A stretch of 64,000 bases of DNA, taken from contig CAVZOJ010000003.1 of assembly GCA_963776845.1 (NCBI GenBank), forward strand, positions 372,001-436,000, read 5' to 3'. Position 1 is the first letter of the stretch; each line of letters opens with the position of its first letter. Made by a program: the position numbers and the translations under genes. Below are positions 36,859 through 45,832 of this stretch, in pieces. The notes under the pieces are model-generated. The model made no database searches, was not told the DNA's origin, and was given only the letters and a program-made list of their open reading frames with translations. The DNA comes from Roseitranquillus sp963776845. Its GTDB lineage: Bacteria; Pseudomonadota; Alphaproteobacteria; Rhodobacterales; Rhodobacteraceae.

Positions 36859-37223
36859 TTCGGTGTCTCCCCGCGCAGGCCGCGCATGATCATCGTGTTG
36901 ATCTCGACCAGGGAGTCGGCGCTTGCCTCACGGCGAAGGACGCGGCTGGTATGCGCCAGCGTGAATTCGGCGAGGTAGAATATCTGGGCGCGCAGCTCCT
37001 TGGAAAGCTTGTTGTCCTTGTCGGCGACGTCGGTGGCGATGATCGTCCAAAGTCGGCGGTTGTCGGACAGGGCCTTCGCGAGGGCGGCAAAGCGCTGGTC
37101 GTTGCCCATGGCGGCGCGCATTGCGGCGGTGATCCGGGCGAAGGCATCGTATTCGATGCCGCGCGTATCCTTGACCGTGCTGGTCGATCCATACGCGGAA
37201 CTGGCCATCTGGTAGGCGTTCAC
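36855..37223 (-). CDS. flaF: Flagellin synthesis regulator FlaF
   Basis: 122 residues with IEYDAFARITAAMRAAMGND and LSDNRRLWTIIATDVADKDN, matching FlaF. It starts at GTG 37223 with AAGGA upstream, downstream of the flagellin gene and its terminator. FlaF promotes flagellin production in relatives. Confidence 0.92.
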   Translation of the reverse strand: MNAYQMASSAYGSTSTVKDTRGIEYDAFARITAAMRAAMGNDQRFAALAKALSDNRRLWTIIATDVADKDNKLSKELRAQIFYLAEFTLAHTSRVLRREASADSLVEINTMIMRGLRGETPK

Positions 37224-37280
37224 GTTTCGTCCTTCCTGGAACGATGAACCTCAAGGGGTCACGGGTTTTCCGTGCGGGGT

Positions 37281-37305
37281 GCGGGGCGCCCTTTGGGCGC
37301 CCCGC
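37281..37305 (-). terminator. Strong hairpin after the flagellin gene
   Basis: An 11-bp perfect stem (GCGGGGCGCCC and its complement) with a three-base loop, ten bases after the flagellin stop. It could end or attenuate the flagellin transcript before flaF, consistent with high flagellin and low regulator expression. No long T-run follows. Confidence 0.65.
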
Positions 37306-37314
37306 GATCTTCCA

Positions 37315-38160
37315 TCAGCGGAAGAGCGACAGAATCGACTGCGGAGCCTGGTTGGCCATCGACAGCGACTGGACACCCAGCTGCTGCTGAACCTGCAGGG
37401 CCTGTAGACGAGCAGACGTCTCTTCCATGTCGGCGTCGACCATCGCGCCGATGCCCGACTTGAGGCTGTCGGAGAGCTTGCTGACGAAGTCGGTCTGATC
37501 GCCGATCCGCTTCGCCGACGAGCCCAGAGCGGCCGCGCCGTCGATCGCGGTGTTGATCAGCGCTTCGATCTCGCCGATCGCCGTGATCGCGGTGGTTTCG
37601 TTCGTGACCCCGGTGATCGTCGCGCCGACGATCGCGGTCTCGAAATCGACGCCGGCCACCGTGATGCTGCTCGCGGTCGTGGTGCCGCCCGCGCCGCTGC
37701 GGTCGAGCGACGCCAAGACACCGTAGCTGGTGCCGCCGGCGCCATCGACGTCGGTGGCGAGGAGGTTGATGCCGTTCAGCTGCGATGCGCTGACGACTTG
37801 AGTGATCTGAGCGCGCTTTGCGGTGATGTCCGTCTGGATCTTGGTGAAGTCGGCACCGTCGTTGGCGGCACCGGCAGCCAGGTCCTTCATCTCCCGCAGC
37901 AGCTCGGTCACCTGCTCGGCACCGGCGACGCCGACGCTGACCGTCGCTTCGCCGACGTTGAGCTGGTCCTGAATGACCTTGAACGCCGACTGGTCGGTTT
38001 CCATGGTCTTCGAGATCGCCCAGACAGCGGCGTTGTCCTTGGCCGACGCGATTTTCTTGCCGGTCGAGATCTGCGACTGCGTGGTCGCGAGGTCGTTGTT
38101 GATGCCCTTCAGCGTCTGAAGAGCCACCATCGCGCCATTGTTGGTCAGAATGCTGGACAT
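37315..38160 (-). CDS. fliC: Flagellin
   Basis: Filament subunit, 281 residues. The N-terminal D0/D1 helices read MSSILTNNGAMVALQTLKGI and STGKKIASAKDNAAVWAISK; the C-terminal end reads LQALQVQQQLGVQSLSMANQ then APQSILSLFR. The short central region is Gly/Ala/Thr-rich, so this is a compact alphaproteobacterial flagellin. It stands alone with its own upstream region and terminator. Confidence 0.95.
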   Translation of the reverse strand: MSSILTNNGAMVALQTLKGINNDLATTQSQISTGKKIASAKDNAAVWAISKTMETDQSAFKVIQDQLNVGEATVSVGVAGAEQVTELLREMKDLAAGAANDGADFTKIQTDITAKRAQITQVVSASQLNGINLLATDVDGAGGTSYGVLASLDRSGAGGTTTASSITVAGVDFETAIVGATITGVTNETTAITAIGEIEALINTAIDGAAALGSSAKRIGDQTDFVSKLSDSLKSGIGAMVDADMEETSARLQALQVQQQLGVQSLSMANQAPQSILSLFR

Positions 38161-38307
38161 TGTCGTTTCCTCGTAGTTTGGCGCTTTAGCGCCGGGGTTT
38201 TCGAACCGCCTGTCGGCGGGGTTAATGTCCTTCTGACACGTTGACGCCCTCGTTTCTCTCGGGCCGGGTCATCCTTTTGGATACGGGGTCTTTCTGGCGT
38301 GGATTGG

Positions 38308-38322
38308 CTAAAGAGTGTTTAA
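38308..38322 (-). promoter_or_regulatory. CtrA-like site upstream of flagellin
   Basis: Read on the - strand: TTAA, seven bases, TTAG, in the 200-base gap between the FlgN-like gene and flagellin. It is one mismatch from TTAA-N7-TTAA and among the best of the sites seen. Confidence 0.4.
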
Positions 38323-38360
38323 TCTGGTTCCCCTGAAAACCGAACAATTCGAACGGTTTC

Positions 38361-38702
38361 TCAGGCGCGCCTCTCGAATGATCCGTTGCCGGAACCAAGC
38401 GTCTGCTGCGAGCCGTCCTGGCCGTAGGTCTTGAGCGGCCCGTTGGCGCGCCGGATCTCGGCGACGCGCCGCGTGACGGAGCGTACGCCCTTCATCGCCG
38501 CCTCGATGAGCTCGGCGTTCCTCTCTGCCTTCCGGCGCAGCGCCTTCAGCTCCTCGCCATCCAGGGGCGTTACCGACAGTCCTACGGCCAGCACTTCCTT
38601 GCGCGCCGCGATGTCGCCAAGCGCCGCGAGATCGCCGGACAGAAGCGCGGTGCGCTCGTCATCCAGCAGCGTCTCGATTTCCTCGATCCTTGCGTCAGAC
38701 AT
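38361..38702 (-). CDS. FlgN-like small helical protein
   Basis: 113 residues, mostly helical, starting SDARIEEIETLLDDERTALL and containing LKALRRKAERNAELIEAAMK. Size, helix pattern and position beside flgJ suggest a FlgN-type export chaperone for the junction proteins FlgK and FlgL. The sequence evidence is only moderate. It overlaps the flgJ-like gene by eight bases. Confidence 0.65.
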   Translation of the reverse strand: MSDARIEEIETLLDDERTALLSGDLAALGDIAARKEVLAVGLSVTPLDGEELKALRRKAERNAELIEAAMKGVRSVTRRVAEIRRANGPLKTYGQDGSQQTLGSGNGSFERRA

Positions 38703-38979
38703 CCGCGCGCTCCTTCAGGGCTTCGAACAGGCTCTCGGCCAGGCCGATGCCGCCCGACTTGGCCATTTCCTCCGCCTGCGCCTGGCGCAGGAACGAGGCG
38801 AACTGGTCCTCGCCGATGCCGCCGCCCCAACCTTCGATCTGCTCGCCGACCCCGGCGGCCTTCAGCATCTCGGCAAGAAAACTGGCCTCGAGCTTTTGCG
38901 CGGCCTCGCGCAATGCGCTGTCGCTCGCGTTCGGGCGGTCTGGCAATTTCGGCGCCGCGACGAGACTCGTTTCAATCAT
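38695..38979 (-). CDS. FlgJ-like rod-binding protein
   Basis: 94 residues corresponding to the N-terminal rod-binding domain of FlgJ (LREAAQKLEASFLAEMLKAA and GEDQFASFLRQAQAEEMAKS). It lacks the muramidase domain of enterobacterial FlgJ, as usual in alphaproteobacteria, so another enzyme must open the cell wall. ATG 38979 gives the compact domain; the longer frame upstream would overlap fliK. Confidence 0.82.
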   Translation of the reverse strand: MIETSLVAAPKLPDRPNASDSALREAAQKLEASFLAEMLKAAGVGEQIEGWGGGIGEDQFASFLRQAQAEEMAKSGGIGLAESLFEALKERADV

Positions 38980-39026
38980 CGTCTTCTCCAAATCCTTCGG
39001 ATCGGGATGGCTTTTCCTCGATGGCG

Positions 39027-39041
39027 GTAAAGAACCAGTAA
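39027..39041. promoter_or_regulatory. Weak CtrA-like site between flgJ-like and fliK
   Basis: GTAA, seven bases, GTAA in the divergent gap. Both halves have T to G at the first position, but the N7 spacing matches the other candidate sites. Confidence 0.25.
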
Positions 39042-39091
39042 CTGCCTTGTGGGAGATGATGCGCGACTCGAAAGGGCAGAAGGCTCGTTCA

Positions 39092-40405
39092 ATGCACGTA
39101 TCCAAGCTGATGTCGGCCGCTCCGGCGTCCCCGGCCCAGGGCAGGGCGAAGCCCGCGGACGGGCCGCAGGACTCCGGCTTCGACAAGGTCTACGAGTCGA
39201 AGGATCGTGATCCGTCCGCGCCCGAGGCCTTGTCCGGGCAGAAGGCCAGGTCGACCGCCGAAACCCAGGGCAAGGCAGAGCCGGCCGGGCAATCCGCCCG
39301 GACCGAGGCCGCCAAGGGCGCGCCCGAGGCCGCCGTCGCATCTCCCCCGACACCGCTTGCAGCCGACACGGCGATCCCGGCCGGGGACGCGCCCGACGAG
39401 GCCGAGACCGTCGCCTTGGAAGCGGCGCAGGTCGCCGCCACCGAGGAGCCCGAGACGACCGATAACCCGATGCTCGGCGCGATAGAGACCCCCCAGACGC
39501 GCAACCCGCGTGCCGAAGCTGCCGTCTCAGCGAGCCCGGCTGACAAGGTGGCAAAGCGCGAAGCGGCGCCTGTCCCGCCCGTCACCGATGCACCCGTGCA
39601 GGCCGCCGAAGCCGCGCCGGAGCCTGCAGGCCGGGTCGCGGCCGCGACGCCGGACGTCGCGCGCACGCCGCCCGGCGCCGCGCCGGCGCTGCCGCCCGCC
39701 GCGGCCGACGTCGCGCAGAAGGCGGCGGCCATGCCCGTCCAGGCCGCCGAAGAGGTCGTCGTCCGGCGCCTCCGACACGCCGAGCCGGAGCCCGAGGTCC
39801 GCGCCGAGACACGCGTCGCAACCGCGCCGAGGCAGGAGCCGTCGGTCACGAAGGTCGCCGCCGCCCCGGACGCGGTCCCCGGGCCGAAGATCGACAACGT
39901 CGCGCAAGAGGCCGTCGATCCCGGACTTGCGGACGTCGCACCGGCGGAGGGCCGCTCCACCGCGGAGCAGGCGGCGCGGCTGGACTCGACCGTCAGGCAC
40001 GACACGCCGCGCCCCGTGATGCAGCAGGTGGCCGAAGCCGCCCGCGCCCTCCGCGACGGTCCGGTCGAGCTTGCGCTCCAGCCCGAGGAACTGGGCAAGG
40101 TGCGGATGACGATGTCGGCCGGTGCGGACGGGTCGATGACCGTCTCGATGCACGCCGAGCGGCCCGAGACTCTGGAGCTCTTGCGGCGCCACATCGGCGA
40201 TCTCGCCCGCGACCTGCAGGCCATGGGCTTCGACAATCTCAGCTTCTCGTTCGGGCAGGACCGCGCCACCGCGCACCGCCAGCGCGACCTGCCCACCGAC
40301 GACGCGACGACCACCGAGGCCGTCGCGATCGTGCCGCTCGCCAATCACGGCTTTGCCGACCGTCCCCGCATGGTGACGACCGGCGGCCTCGACCTTCGCC
40401 TGTGA
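39092..40405 (+). CDS. fliK: Flagellar hook-length control protein FliK
   Basis: 437 residues: a long Ala/Pro/Glu-rich N-terminal ruler region with low complexity, then the conserved C-terminal domain PVELALQPEELGKVRMTMSA, VSMHAERPETLELLRRHIGD, LARDLQAMGFDNLSFSFG. The C-terminal domain contacts FlhB to switch export. The start is uncertain in the low-complexity region; ATG 39092 with AGAAGG upstream is preferred over ATG 39056/39059. flgD follows. Confidence 0.85.
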   Translation: MHVSKLMSAAPASPAQGRAKPADGPQDSGFDKVYESKDRDPSAPEALSGQKARSTAETQGKAEPAGQSARTEAAKGAPEAAVASPPTPLAADTAIPAGDAPDEAETVALEAAQVAATEEPETTDNPMLGAIETPQTRNPRAEAAVSASPADKVAKREAAPVPPVTDAPVQAAEAAPEPAGRVAAATPDVARTPPGAAPALPPAAADVAQKAAAMPVQAAEEVVVRRLRHAEPEPEVRAETRVATAPRQEPSVTKVAAAPDAVPGPKIDNVAQEAVDPGLADVAPAEGRSTAEQAARLDSTVRHDTPRPVMQQVAEAARALRDGPVELALQPEELGKVRMTMSAGADGSMTVSMHAERPETLELLRRHIGDLARDLQAMGFDNLSFSFGQDRATAHRQRDLPTDDATTTEAVAIVPLANHGFADRPRMVTTGGLDLRL

Positions 40406-40413
40406 GGACAGAC

Positions 40414-41088
40414 ATGGACGTGACTTCGACCGGCGCCGCCAGCGCGCCGCAGCAGTTCAGCGCAAAGCCCAAGCCGGACGAGCAGAAGAGCGCGCTGTCG
40501 ACCGACTTCGAGACGTTCCTGAAGATGCTGACGACGCAGATGGAGAATCAGGACCCGCTCAATCCCATGCAATCGTCCGAGTTCGCGACTCAGCTCGCGA
40601 CCTTCTCGTCGGTCGAGCAGCAGACCAAGACGAACGACCTGCTCACCTCGATGGCCAGCCAGCTCGGCATCATGAGCATGACGCAGATCAGCGGCTGGGT
40701 CGGCATGGACGCACGCACCGCCGACCCGGTCCTGGTCGACGGCGAGGCCGTGGAGCTGTCGCCGCAGCCGGCTCGCGCCGCCGACCGGATGGCCATCGTC
40801 GTGCGGAACGAGGACGGCCTGCAGGTCGGCCGGACCGAGATGGCGGCCTCCGACGCGCCGCTCTCGTGGATGCCGGTCAGCGCGGATGGCGCCCCGCTGG
40901 CGGCCGGCAGCTACACGTTCCAGCTGGAAAGCCTGAGCGCGGGCGCAGTGCTCAAGACCGAGCCCCTCGAGACCTACGCGCGCATCGTCGAGGTCAGGAA
41001 CGACGGCGGCCAGACCATGCTCGTCCTCAGCGGCGGCACCAAGGTCGCACCCGACGCCGTGACCGCGCTGCGCCAGCCCGGCGCCTGA
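40414..41088 (+). CDS. flgD: Hook assembly cap protein FlgD
   Basis: Caps the growing hook. 224 residues with the family block DFETFLKMLTTQMENQDPLN, then PMQSSEFATQLATFSSVEQQ, and a beta-rich C-terminal half. ATG 40414 has GAGGA upstream, eight bases after the fliK stop; a GTG at 40402 is in frame. Confidence 0.93.
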   Translation: MDVTSTGAASAPQQFSAKPKPDEQKSALSTDFETFLKMLTTQMENQDPLNPMQSSEFATQLATFSSVEQQTKTNDLLTSMASQLGIMSMTQISGWVGMDARTADPVLVDGEAVELSPQPARAADRMAIVVRNEDGLQVGRTEMAASDAPLSWMPVSADGAPLAAGSYTFQLESLSAGAVLKTEPLETYARIVEVRNDGGQTMLVLSGGTKVAPDAVTALRQPGA

Positions 41089-41093
41089 GTTCG

Positions 41094-41113
41094 GGCGCCG
41101 GACATCCGGCGCC
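41094..41113. terminator. Hairpin between flgD and ubiB
   Basis: GGCGCCGG and CCGGCGCC around ACAT, just after the flgD stop and before the convergent ubiB stop. Stable stem, no T-run. Confidence 0.45.
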
Positions 41114-41200
41114 TGCCCGCGGCCGCTTCTCGTCCCCCTCGCACGTTCCCTCTCTAGGAGCGGCCGCCACCTGCCCGCGGCGCCAGCCACCTGAGGGTGG

Positions 41201-42730
41201 TCAGACCACCGTGCCGAGCCAGACACCGAGCCCGACCAGCCCGCCGCCGAGGGCGGCGTAGACAAGCGGCGCCAGCGCCTCGAGCTTCGACCGCACCTTG
41301 GGCTCGATCGACTGACGGATCAGCGCCGCCTCCGCCATCGCCGGCAGCTTCGGCCCGAAGCGCGCCAGCACCTGCGCCGTACGCCGCAGGTCTCGCGCCA
41401 CGGCCCGTGGCCCGACGTACTTGCGGATGTAGGCCTCGACGATCGGCTGCGCGACCTGCCAGATGTTGATGTGCGGGTTGAAGCTCCGCGCCACGCCCTC
41501 GACGACCACCATCGTCCGCTGCAGCAGGATCAGCTCGGTCCGCGTCTCCATGCCGAACCGCTCGGTCACCTCGAACAGGTAGTTGAGCAGCCGCGCCATA
41601 GAGATGTGGCTGGCATCCATGCCGAAGATCGGCTCGCCGACGCTTCGCAGCGCCCGCGCGAACTCGTCGACGTCGCGGTCGGGTGGCACGTAGCCCGCCT
41701 CGAAATGCACCTCCGCCACCCGGCGATAATCCTGCCGGATGAAGCCGAACAGGATCTCCGCATAGACCCGCCGGGTGTACTCGTCGATCCGGCCCATGAT
41801 GCCGAAGTCCATCGCGACGATGTCGCCGTTGGCCGCGACCTTCAGGTTCCCCTGGTGCATGTCGGCGTGGAAGTAGCCGTCCCTCAGCGCGTGCTGCAGG
41901 AACAGCCGCAGTACACGCTCCGACAGGGCCGCCCGGTCATGCCCGGCGGCGTCGATCGCCGGCAGGTCGCCCGCCGATACGCCGTTCGCCCACTCGATCG
42001 TCATCACCCGCCGCGACGACAGGAACCAGTGCGCGTGCGGCACGCGGAAGCCCTCGTCCTTGGCGGTGTTCGCCCCGAACTCGGCCGCCGCGGCACTCTC
42101 CAGCCTCAGGTCGAGCTCGCCCAGCACGACGCCCTCGAAGTGCTGGATCACGTCCATCGGCCGCAGCCGCCGCGCGCCCGGTGCCATCAGGTCGACCATC
42201 CGCGCCGCCAGGTAGAAGGCGTCGATATCCTTGCGAAACGCCCGCTCGATCCCCGGGCGCAGGACCTTCACCGCCACCTCGGCGCCGGTCTCGCGCAACC
42301 GCGCCTTGTGGACCTGCGCGATCGAGGCGGCCGCGACCGGGCCGCTGAACTCCGAGAACAGCTCTTCGACCTCGGCGCCCAGCTCCTGGGCGACCTGCGC
42401 CCGCGCCTCCTCGGTCGGGAACGGGTCGAGCTTGTCCTGCAGCACGCGCAGCTGCGTCGCCAGCTCGTCGCCCACGACGTCCGGCCGGGTCGACAGGATC
42501 TGGCCGAACTTGATGTAGGCCGGACCCAGCGCCGTCAGCGCGCGCGTCGCGGGGGGCAGCGCTGGGTCGCCCTTCAGCCCCGCCCAGGTGAACGGCCAGC
42601 CCAGCACGCGCGCGACCATCCGGATGTGCGGCGGGGCGTCGAACGCGTCCAGCACCACGCCCATCGCGCCCGTCCGCTCCAGCGTCGCGCCGGTTCGCAC
42701 CAGGCGCCAGATGTTGTGCGGTCCGCGCAC
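41201..42730 (-). CDS. ubiB: Ubiquinone biosynthesis kinase-like protein UbiB
   Basis: 509-residue member of the ABC1/ADCK atypical kinase family needed for ubiquinone synthesis. Visible motifs: PAYIKFGQILSTRPDVVGDE (KxGQ), AAASIAQVHKARLRETGAEV (Ala-rich loop), EVAVKVLRPGI, HADMHQGNL and VAMDFGIMGRID (metal-binding DFG). Two C-terminal membrane helices end the protein. It directly abuts ubiE, so both likely form one operon. Confidence 0.95.
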   Translation of the reverse strand: MRGPHNIWRLVRTGATLERTGAMGVVLDAFDAPPHIRMVARVLGWPFTWAGLKGDPALPPATRALTALGPAYIKFGQILSTRPDVVGDELATQLRVLQDKLDPFPTEEARAQVAQELGAEVEELFSEFSGPVAAASIAQVHKARLRETGAEVAVKVLRPGIERAFRKDIDAFYLAARMVDLMAPGARRLRPMDVIQHFEGVVLGELDLRLESAAAAEFGANTAKDEGFRVPHAHWFLSSRRVMTIEWANGVSAGDLPAIDAAGHDRAALSERVLRLFLQHALRDGYFHADMHQGNLKVAANGDIVAMDFGIMGRIDEYTRRVYAEILFGFIRQDYRRVAEVHFEAGYVPPDRDVDEFARALRSVGEPIFGMDASHISMARLLNYLFEVTERFGMETRTELILLQRTMVVVEGVARSFNPHINIWQVAQPIVEAYIRKYVGPRAVARDLRRTAQVLARFGPKLPAMAEAALIRQSIEPKVRSKLEALAPLVYAALGGGLVGLGVWLGTVV

Positions 42731-43483
42731 CTAGATCTTCCAGCCGGAGTGCAGCGCCGCGATGCCCAGCGACAGGTTGCGGTATTTCACCTGCCCGAAT
42801 CCCGCCCCGCGGATCATCTCGGCGAACGTCTCCTGGTCGGGAAACCGCCGAATCGACTCGACCAGGTACTGGTAGCTCTCGCGGTCGTTCGCCACCGTCT
42901 GCCCCAGCCGCGGGATCACGTTGAACGAATAGGCGTCATAGGCCTTCTGCAGCATCGGGTTCGGCAGCTGGCTGAACTCCAGCACCATCAGCCGGCCGCC
43001 CGGCCGCAGCACCCGGAACGCCTCCGCCAGCGCCGTCTCGGGCCGCGTCACGTTCCTGATCCCGAACGAGATCGTGTAGACGTCAAAGCTCGCGTCGGGA
43101 AAGGGCAGGGCCATCGCGTCGCCGACGACCCACTCGATCCTTTCGCCAAGGTCCGCCGCCTCGGCCCGCCGCCGCCCTTCGTCGAGCATCCCCTCGGTCA
43201 GGTCGCAGACGACGGCCGTCGCGCCCTCGGCCCGGCGCAAGAACCGGAACGCGATGTCGCCGGTGCCGCCCGCGACATCCAGCAGGCGCTGGCCGCGCCG
43301 CGGCGCCAGCCAGTCCATCATCGCGTCCTTCCACAGCCGGTGGACGCCGCCCGACATCAGGTCGTTCATCAGGTCGTAGCGCGACGCCACGCGGCTGAAC
43401 ACGCCGTGCACCATGCCGGCCTTCTCGTCCTCCGGCACCTCCGCGTATCCGAAATGCGTGGTGCTGCGAGTCTCGTCGGCCAT
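42731..43483 (-). CDS. ubiE: Ubiquinone/menaquinone methyltransferase UbiE
   Basis: C-methyltransferase using SAM in ubiquinone synthesis. 250 residues with HGVFSRVASRYDLMNDLMSG, the SAM site LLDVAGGTGDIAFRF, and DVYTISFGIRNVTRPETALA, all typical of UbiE. Its stop abuts the ubiB start. Confidence 0.96.
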   Translation of the reverse strand: MADETRSTTHFGYAEVPEDEKAGMVHGVFSRVASRYDLMNDLMSGGVHRLWKDAMMDWLAPRRGQRLLDVAGGTGDIAFRFLRRAEGATAVVCDLTEGMLDEGRRRAEAADLGERIEWVVGDAMALPFPDASFDVYTISFGIRNVTRPETALAEAFRVLRPGGRLMVLEFSQLPNPMLQKAYDAYSFNVIPRLGQTVANDRESYQYLVESIRRFPDQETFAEMIRGAGFGQVKYRNLSLGIAALHSGWKI

Positions 43484-43555
43484 GCAAGGTCCTTCCTGAA
43501 GCCATCCCTCCTTATAGGGTCAGGCCGGGCATAGACAACGCGGCGGCTTGCCCGC

Positions 43556-43885
43556 TCAGTTCAGGGCCGACGCCGCCAGCGCGATGACGTCGAGGATCTG
43601 CTTGGTGCCCGCGTCGACCCGCAGCACGGTGTCGCCCATCCGGTAATATTGCTCGCCCGGACCCAGCGGCGGCAGGCCATAGCGCCCGCGCTCGCGGACC
43701 AGCACGTAGTCGCCGGTCAGGACCTCTCCCCGCGACCAGTGGCGGTCGCCCTTCTTCGCCTGACCCGGCGGGACGCACGGCGGCGACTTCTTCGCCAGGC
43801 CGGGAGGACAGTCCTGAGCCAGGGCGGGCAACGGGGCGGCCGCGAACGCGGCGACAAAGGCGGCAAGGATCAGGTGGATACGCAT
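43556..43885 (-). CDS. Small periplasmic protein (RcnB-like)
   Basis: 109 residues with signal peptide (LILAAFVAAFAAAPLPALA) followed by CPPGLAKKSPPCVPPGQAKK and a C-terminal RGRYGLPPLGPGEQYYRMGD, then VLRVDAGTKQILDVIAL. The Pro/Cys start and GLPPLGPGxxY segment resemble RcnB-type periplasmic proteins. Function unknown. ATG 43885 puts the signal peptide at the start. Confidence 0.65.
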   Translation of the reverse strand: MRIHLILAAFVAAFAAAPLPALAQDCPPGLAKKSPPCVPPGQAKKGDRHWSRGEVLTGDYVLVRERGRYGLPPLGPGEQYYRMGDTVLRVDAGTKQILDVIALAASALN

Positions 43886-44099
43886 CGCTCGAACTCTCTC
43901 ACTGGACAACGTGTGCAGAACGGCGCCTGCTTCGGCAGGTTCCGTGCTGCCCTGTCAAGCTTCCTTCCGACAACCTGTGGCGCGCGCCGCTCGTCCCGGC
44001 GAGCCGCTTCCTCGGCTCGCGGCCACGCCGCGCTCCCCTTGCCTCCTCCGCCCCGTCGCGGTCACCCTCCCGGCGAAAGCGCCGACTGGAGCCTTGCCC

Positions 44100-44951
44100 G
44101 TGCCCGAACTCCCCGAGGTCGAGACCGTCCGTCGTGGCCTGATCCCGGTGATGGAGGGTCGGATCATCGAATCCGCCCTGGTCAACCGCCCCGACCTGCG
44201 CTGGCCGCTGCCGGCGGGGCTGGCGGACCGGCTCGCCGGCGTCCGCGTCGGGCTCCTGCGCCGTCGCTCGAAATACATCCTCGCCGACCTCTCCACGGCC
44301 GAGACGCTGATCGTCCACCTCGGCATGTCCGGCCGGATGCTTGTCTCGGGTCGCCTGCCGGGAAGCTTCCACCATGACCTTCCGGTGCCGGAAAAGCACG
44401 ATCACATCGTCCTGCACATGGAGGGCGGGGCCGTCGTGACCTTCAACGATGCCCGCCGCTTCGGCATGATGGACCTCGCCCCCACCGCCCGGGTCGAGGA
44501 TCACTGGCTCCTGCGCGGCATCGGCCCGGAGCCCCTCGGCAACGCCTTCGACGAGCGGTATCTCGTCGGACGCCTCCGCGGCCGCAGCACGTCGATGAAG
44601 GCGGCGCTGATGGACCAGCGGCTCGTCGCGGGCCTCGGCAACATCTACGTCTGCGAGGCGCTGCATCTCGCGGCGATCTCGCCCCGCAGGCGCGCCGGCA
44701 ACGTCTCGGCGGCGCGTCTCGCACGGCTGGTGCCCGCCATCCGCCAGACGCTCGAGGGCGCGATCGCCGCCGGCGGCTCGTCGCTTCGCGACTACCGCCG
44801 CGCGGACGGGGAACTCGGCTACTTCCAGCACACCTTCCGCGCCTACGGCCGCGAGGGGCAGCCGTGCCCGCGCGACGGCTGCGGCGGCACGATCCGACGT
44901 ATCGTGCAGGCCGGCCGGTCGACCTTCTACTGCCCGGTCTGCCAGAGATGA
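44100..44951 (+). CDS. mutM: Formamidopyrimidine-DNA glycosylase MutM
   Basis: Removes 8-oxoguanine and related lesions. From GTG 44100 the mature N-terminus is PELPEVETVRRGL, in which the proline is the catalytic nucleophile and E2 the partner acid. Other marks: LGMSGRML, DARRFGMMDL, LVAGLGNIYVCEALH, and the C-terminal zinc finger with CPRDGCGG and YCPVC. The frame extends upstream of the GTG, but PELPEVE must be the N-terminus. Confidence 0.96.
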   Translation: MPELPEVETVRRGLIPVMEGRIIESALVNRPDLRWPLPAGLADRLAGVRVGLLRRRSKYILADLSTAETLIVHLGMSGRMLVSGRLPGSFHHDLPVPEKHDHIVLHMEGGAVVTFNDARRFGMMDLAPTARVEDHWLLRGIGPEPLGNAFDERYLVGRLRGRSTSMKAALMDQRLVAGLGNIYVCEALHLAAISPRRRAGNVSAARLARLVPAIRQTLEGAIAAGGSSLRDYRRADGELGYFQHTFRAYGREGQPCPRDGCGGTIRRIVQAGRSTFYCPVCQR

Positions 44952-45007
44952 CTTGCGCCCGGTGCCGCGGTCGCTAGCGTTGGGCGCATCTGACCGGGGG
45001 AGCTCCG

Positions 45008-45784
45008 ATGGCCTTCAAGACGATCGTCGTCGAGATCGACGACCACGTGGCGCTGATCCGTCTGAACCGACCCGACGCGCTGAACGCCCTCAACCGCGCG
45101 CTCCTGACCGAGCTTTCCCAGGCGCTGGGCGAGGCGGAGAGGAACGAGAAGGTCCGCTGCATCGTCATCACCGGCTCGGAAAAGGCCTTCGCCGCGGGCG
45201 CAGACATCAAGGAGATGTCGGGCAAGAGCTTCGTCGATGTCTTCGGCGACGACTTCTTCGGCCCTGAGGTCGAGGCGATCCTGCGGGCCCGCAAGCCGAT
45301 CATCGCCGCGGTCGCCGGCTACGCGCTCGGCGGCGGGTGCGAGCTTGCCATGATGTGCGATTTCATCATCGCTGCCGACACCGCCAAGTTCGGCCAGCCC
45401 GAGATCAACCTCGGCGTCGTCGCGGGCTTGGGCGGCACCCAGCGGCTGACGCGCTTCGTCGGCAAGTCGAAATCGATGGAGATGCACCTGACCGGCCGTT
45501 TCATGGACGCCGAGGAGGCGGAAAGGGCCGGCCTCGTCAGCCGCGTCGTGCCGGCCAAGAAGCTGATGGACGAGGTGATGGCCACCGCGCAGAAGATCAC
45601 CGAGAAGTCGGTGCTGACGGTCATGGCGGTCAAGGAGGCGGTGAACCGCTCCTACGAGGTGCCCCTGCGCGAGGGCCTCCTGTTCGAACGGCGCCTCTTT
45701 CACGCGCTCTTCGCGACCGAGGACCAGGGCGAGGGGATGTCGGCGTTCCTCGACAAGCGCGAGGCGCAGTTCCGCGACCGCTGA
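45008..45784 (+). CDS. Enoyl-CoA hydratase
   Basis: 258 residues of the crotonase family. Oxyanion-hole segments are AFAAGADIKEM and GYALGGGCELAMMCDF; the catalytic glutamates are in QPEINLGVVAGLGGTQRL. It likely hydrates short-chain enoyl-CoA in fatty-acid oxidation. Located between mutM and rpsT, a conserved neighbourhood in this group. Confidence 0.93.
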   Translation: MAFKTIVVEIDDHVALIRLNRPDALNALNRALLTELSQALGEAERNEKVRCIVITGSEKAFAAGADIKEMSGKSFVDVFGDDFFGPEVEAILRARKPIIAAVAGYALGGGCELAMMCDFIIAADTAKFGQPEINLGVVAGLGGTQRLTRFVGKSKSMEMHLTGRFMDAEEAERAGLVSRVVPAKKLMDEVMATAQKITEKSVLTVMAVKEAVNRSYEVPLREGLLFERRLFHALFATEDQGEGMSAFLDKREAQFRDR

Positions 45785-45800
45785 GCGAAACGTACGTTCT

Positions 45801-45814
45801 GTACGAAAACGTAC
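45801..45814. promoter_or_regulatory. GTACG-AAAA-CGTAC palindrome, first copy
   Basis: Perfect 5-bp arms around AAAA. A second identical copy lies 32 bp downstream (about three helix turns), and a further CGTACG lies just upstream (45791-45796). All lie between echA and the rpsT promoter, so they look like an operator pair. Confidence 0.55.
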
Positions 45815-45832
45815 AAATGGGGGGTCTGAACC

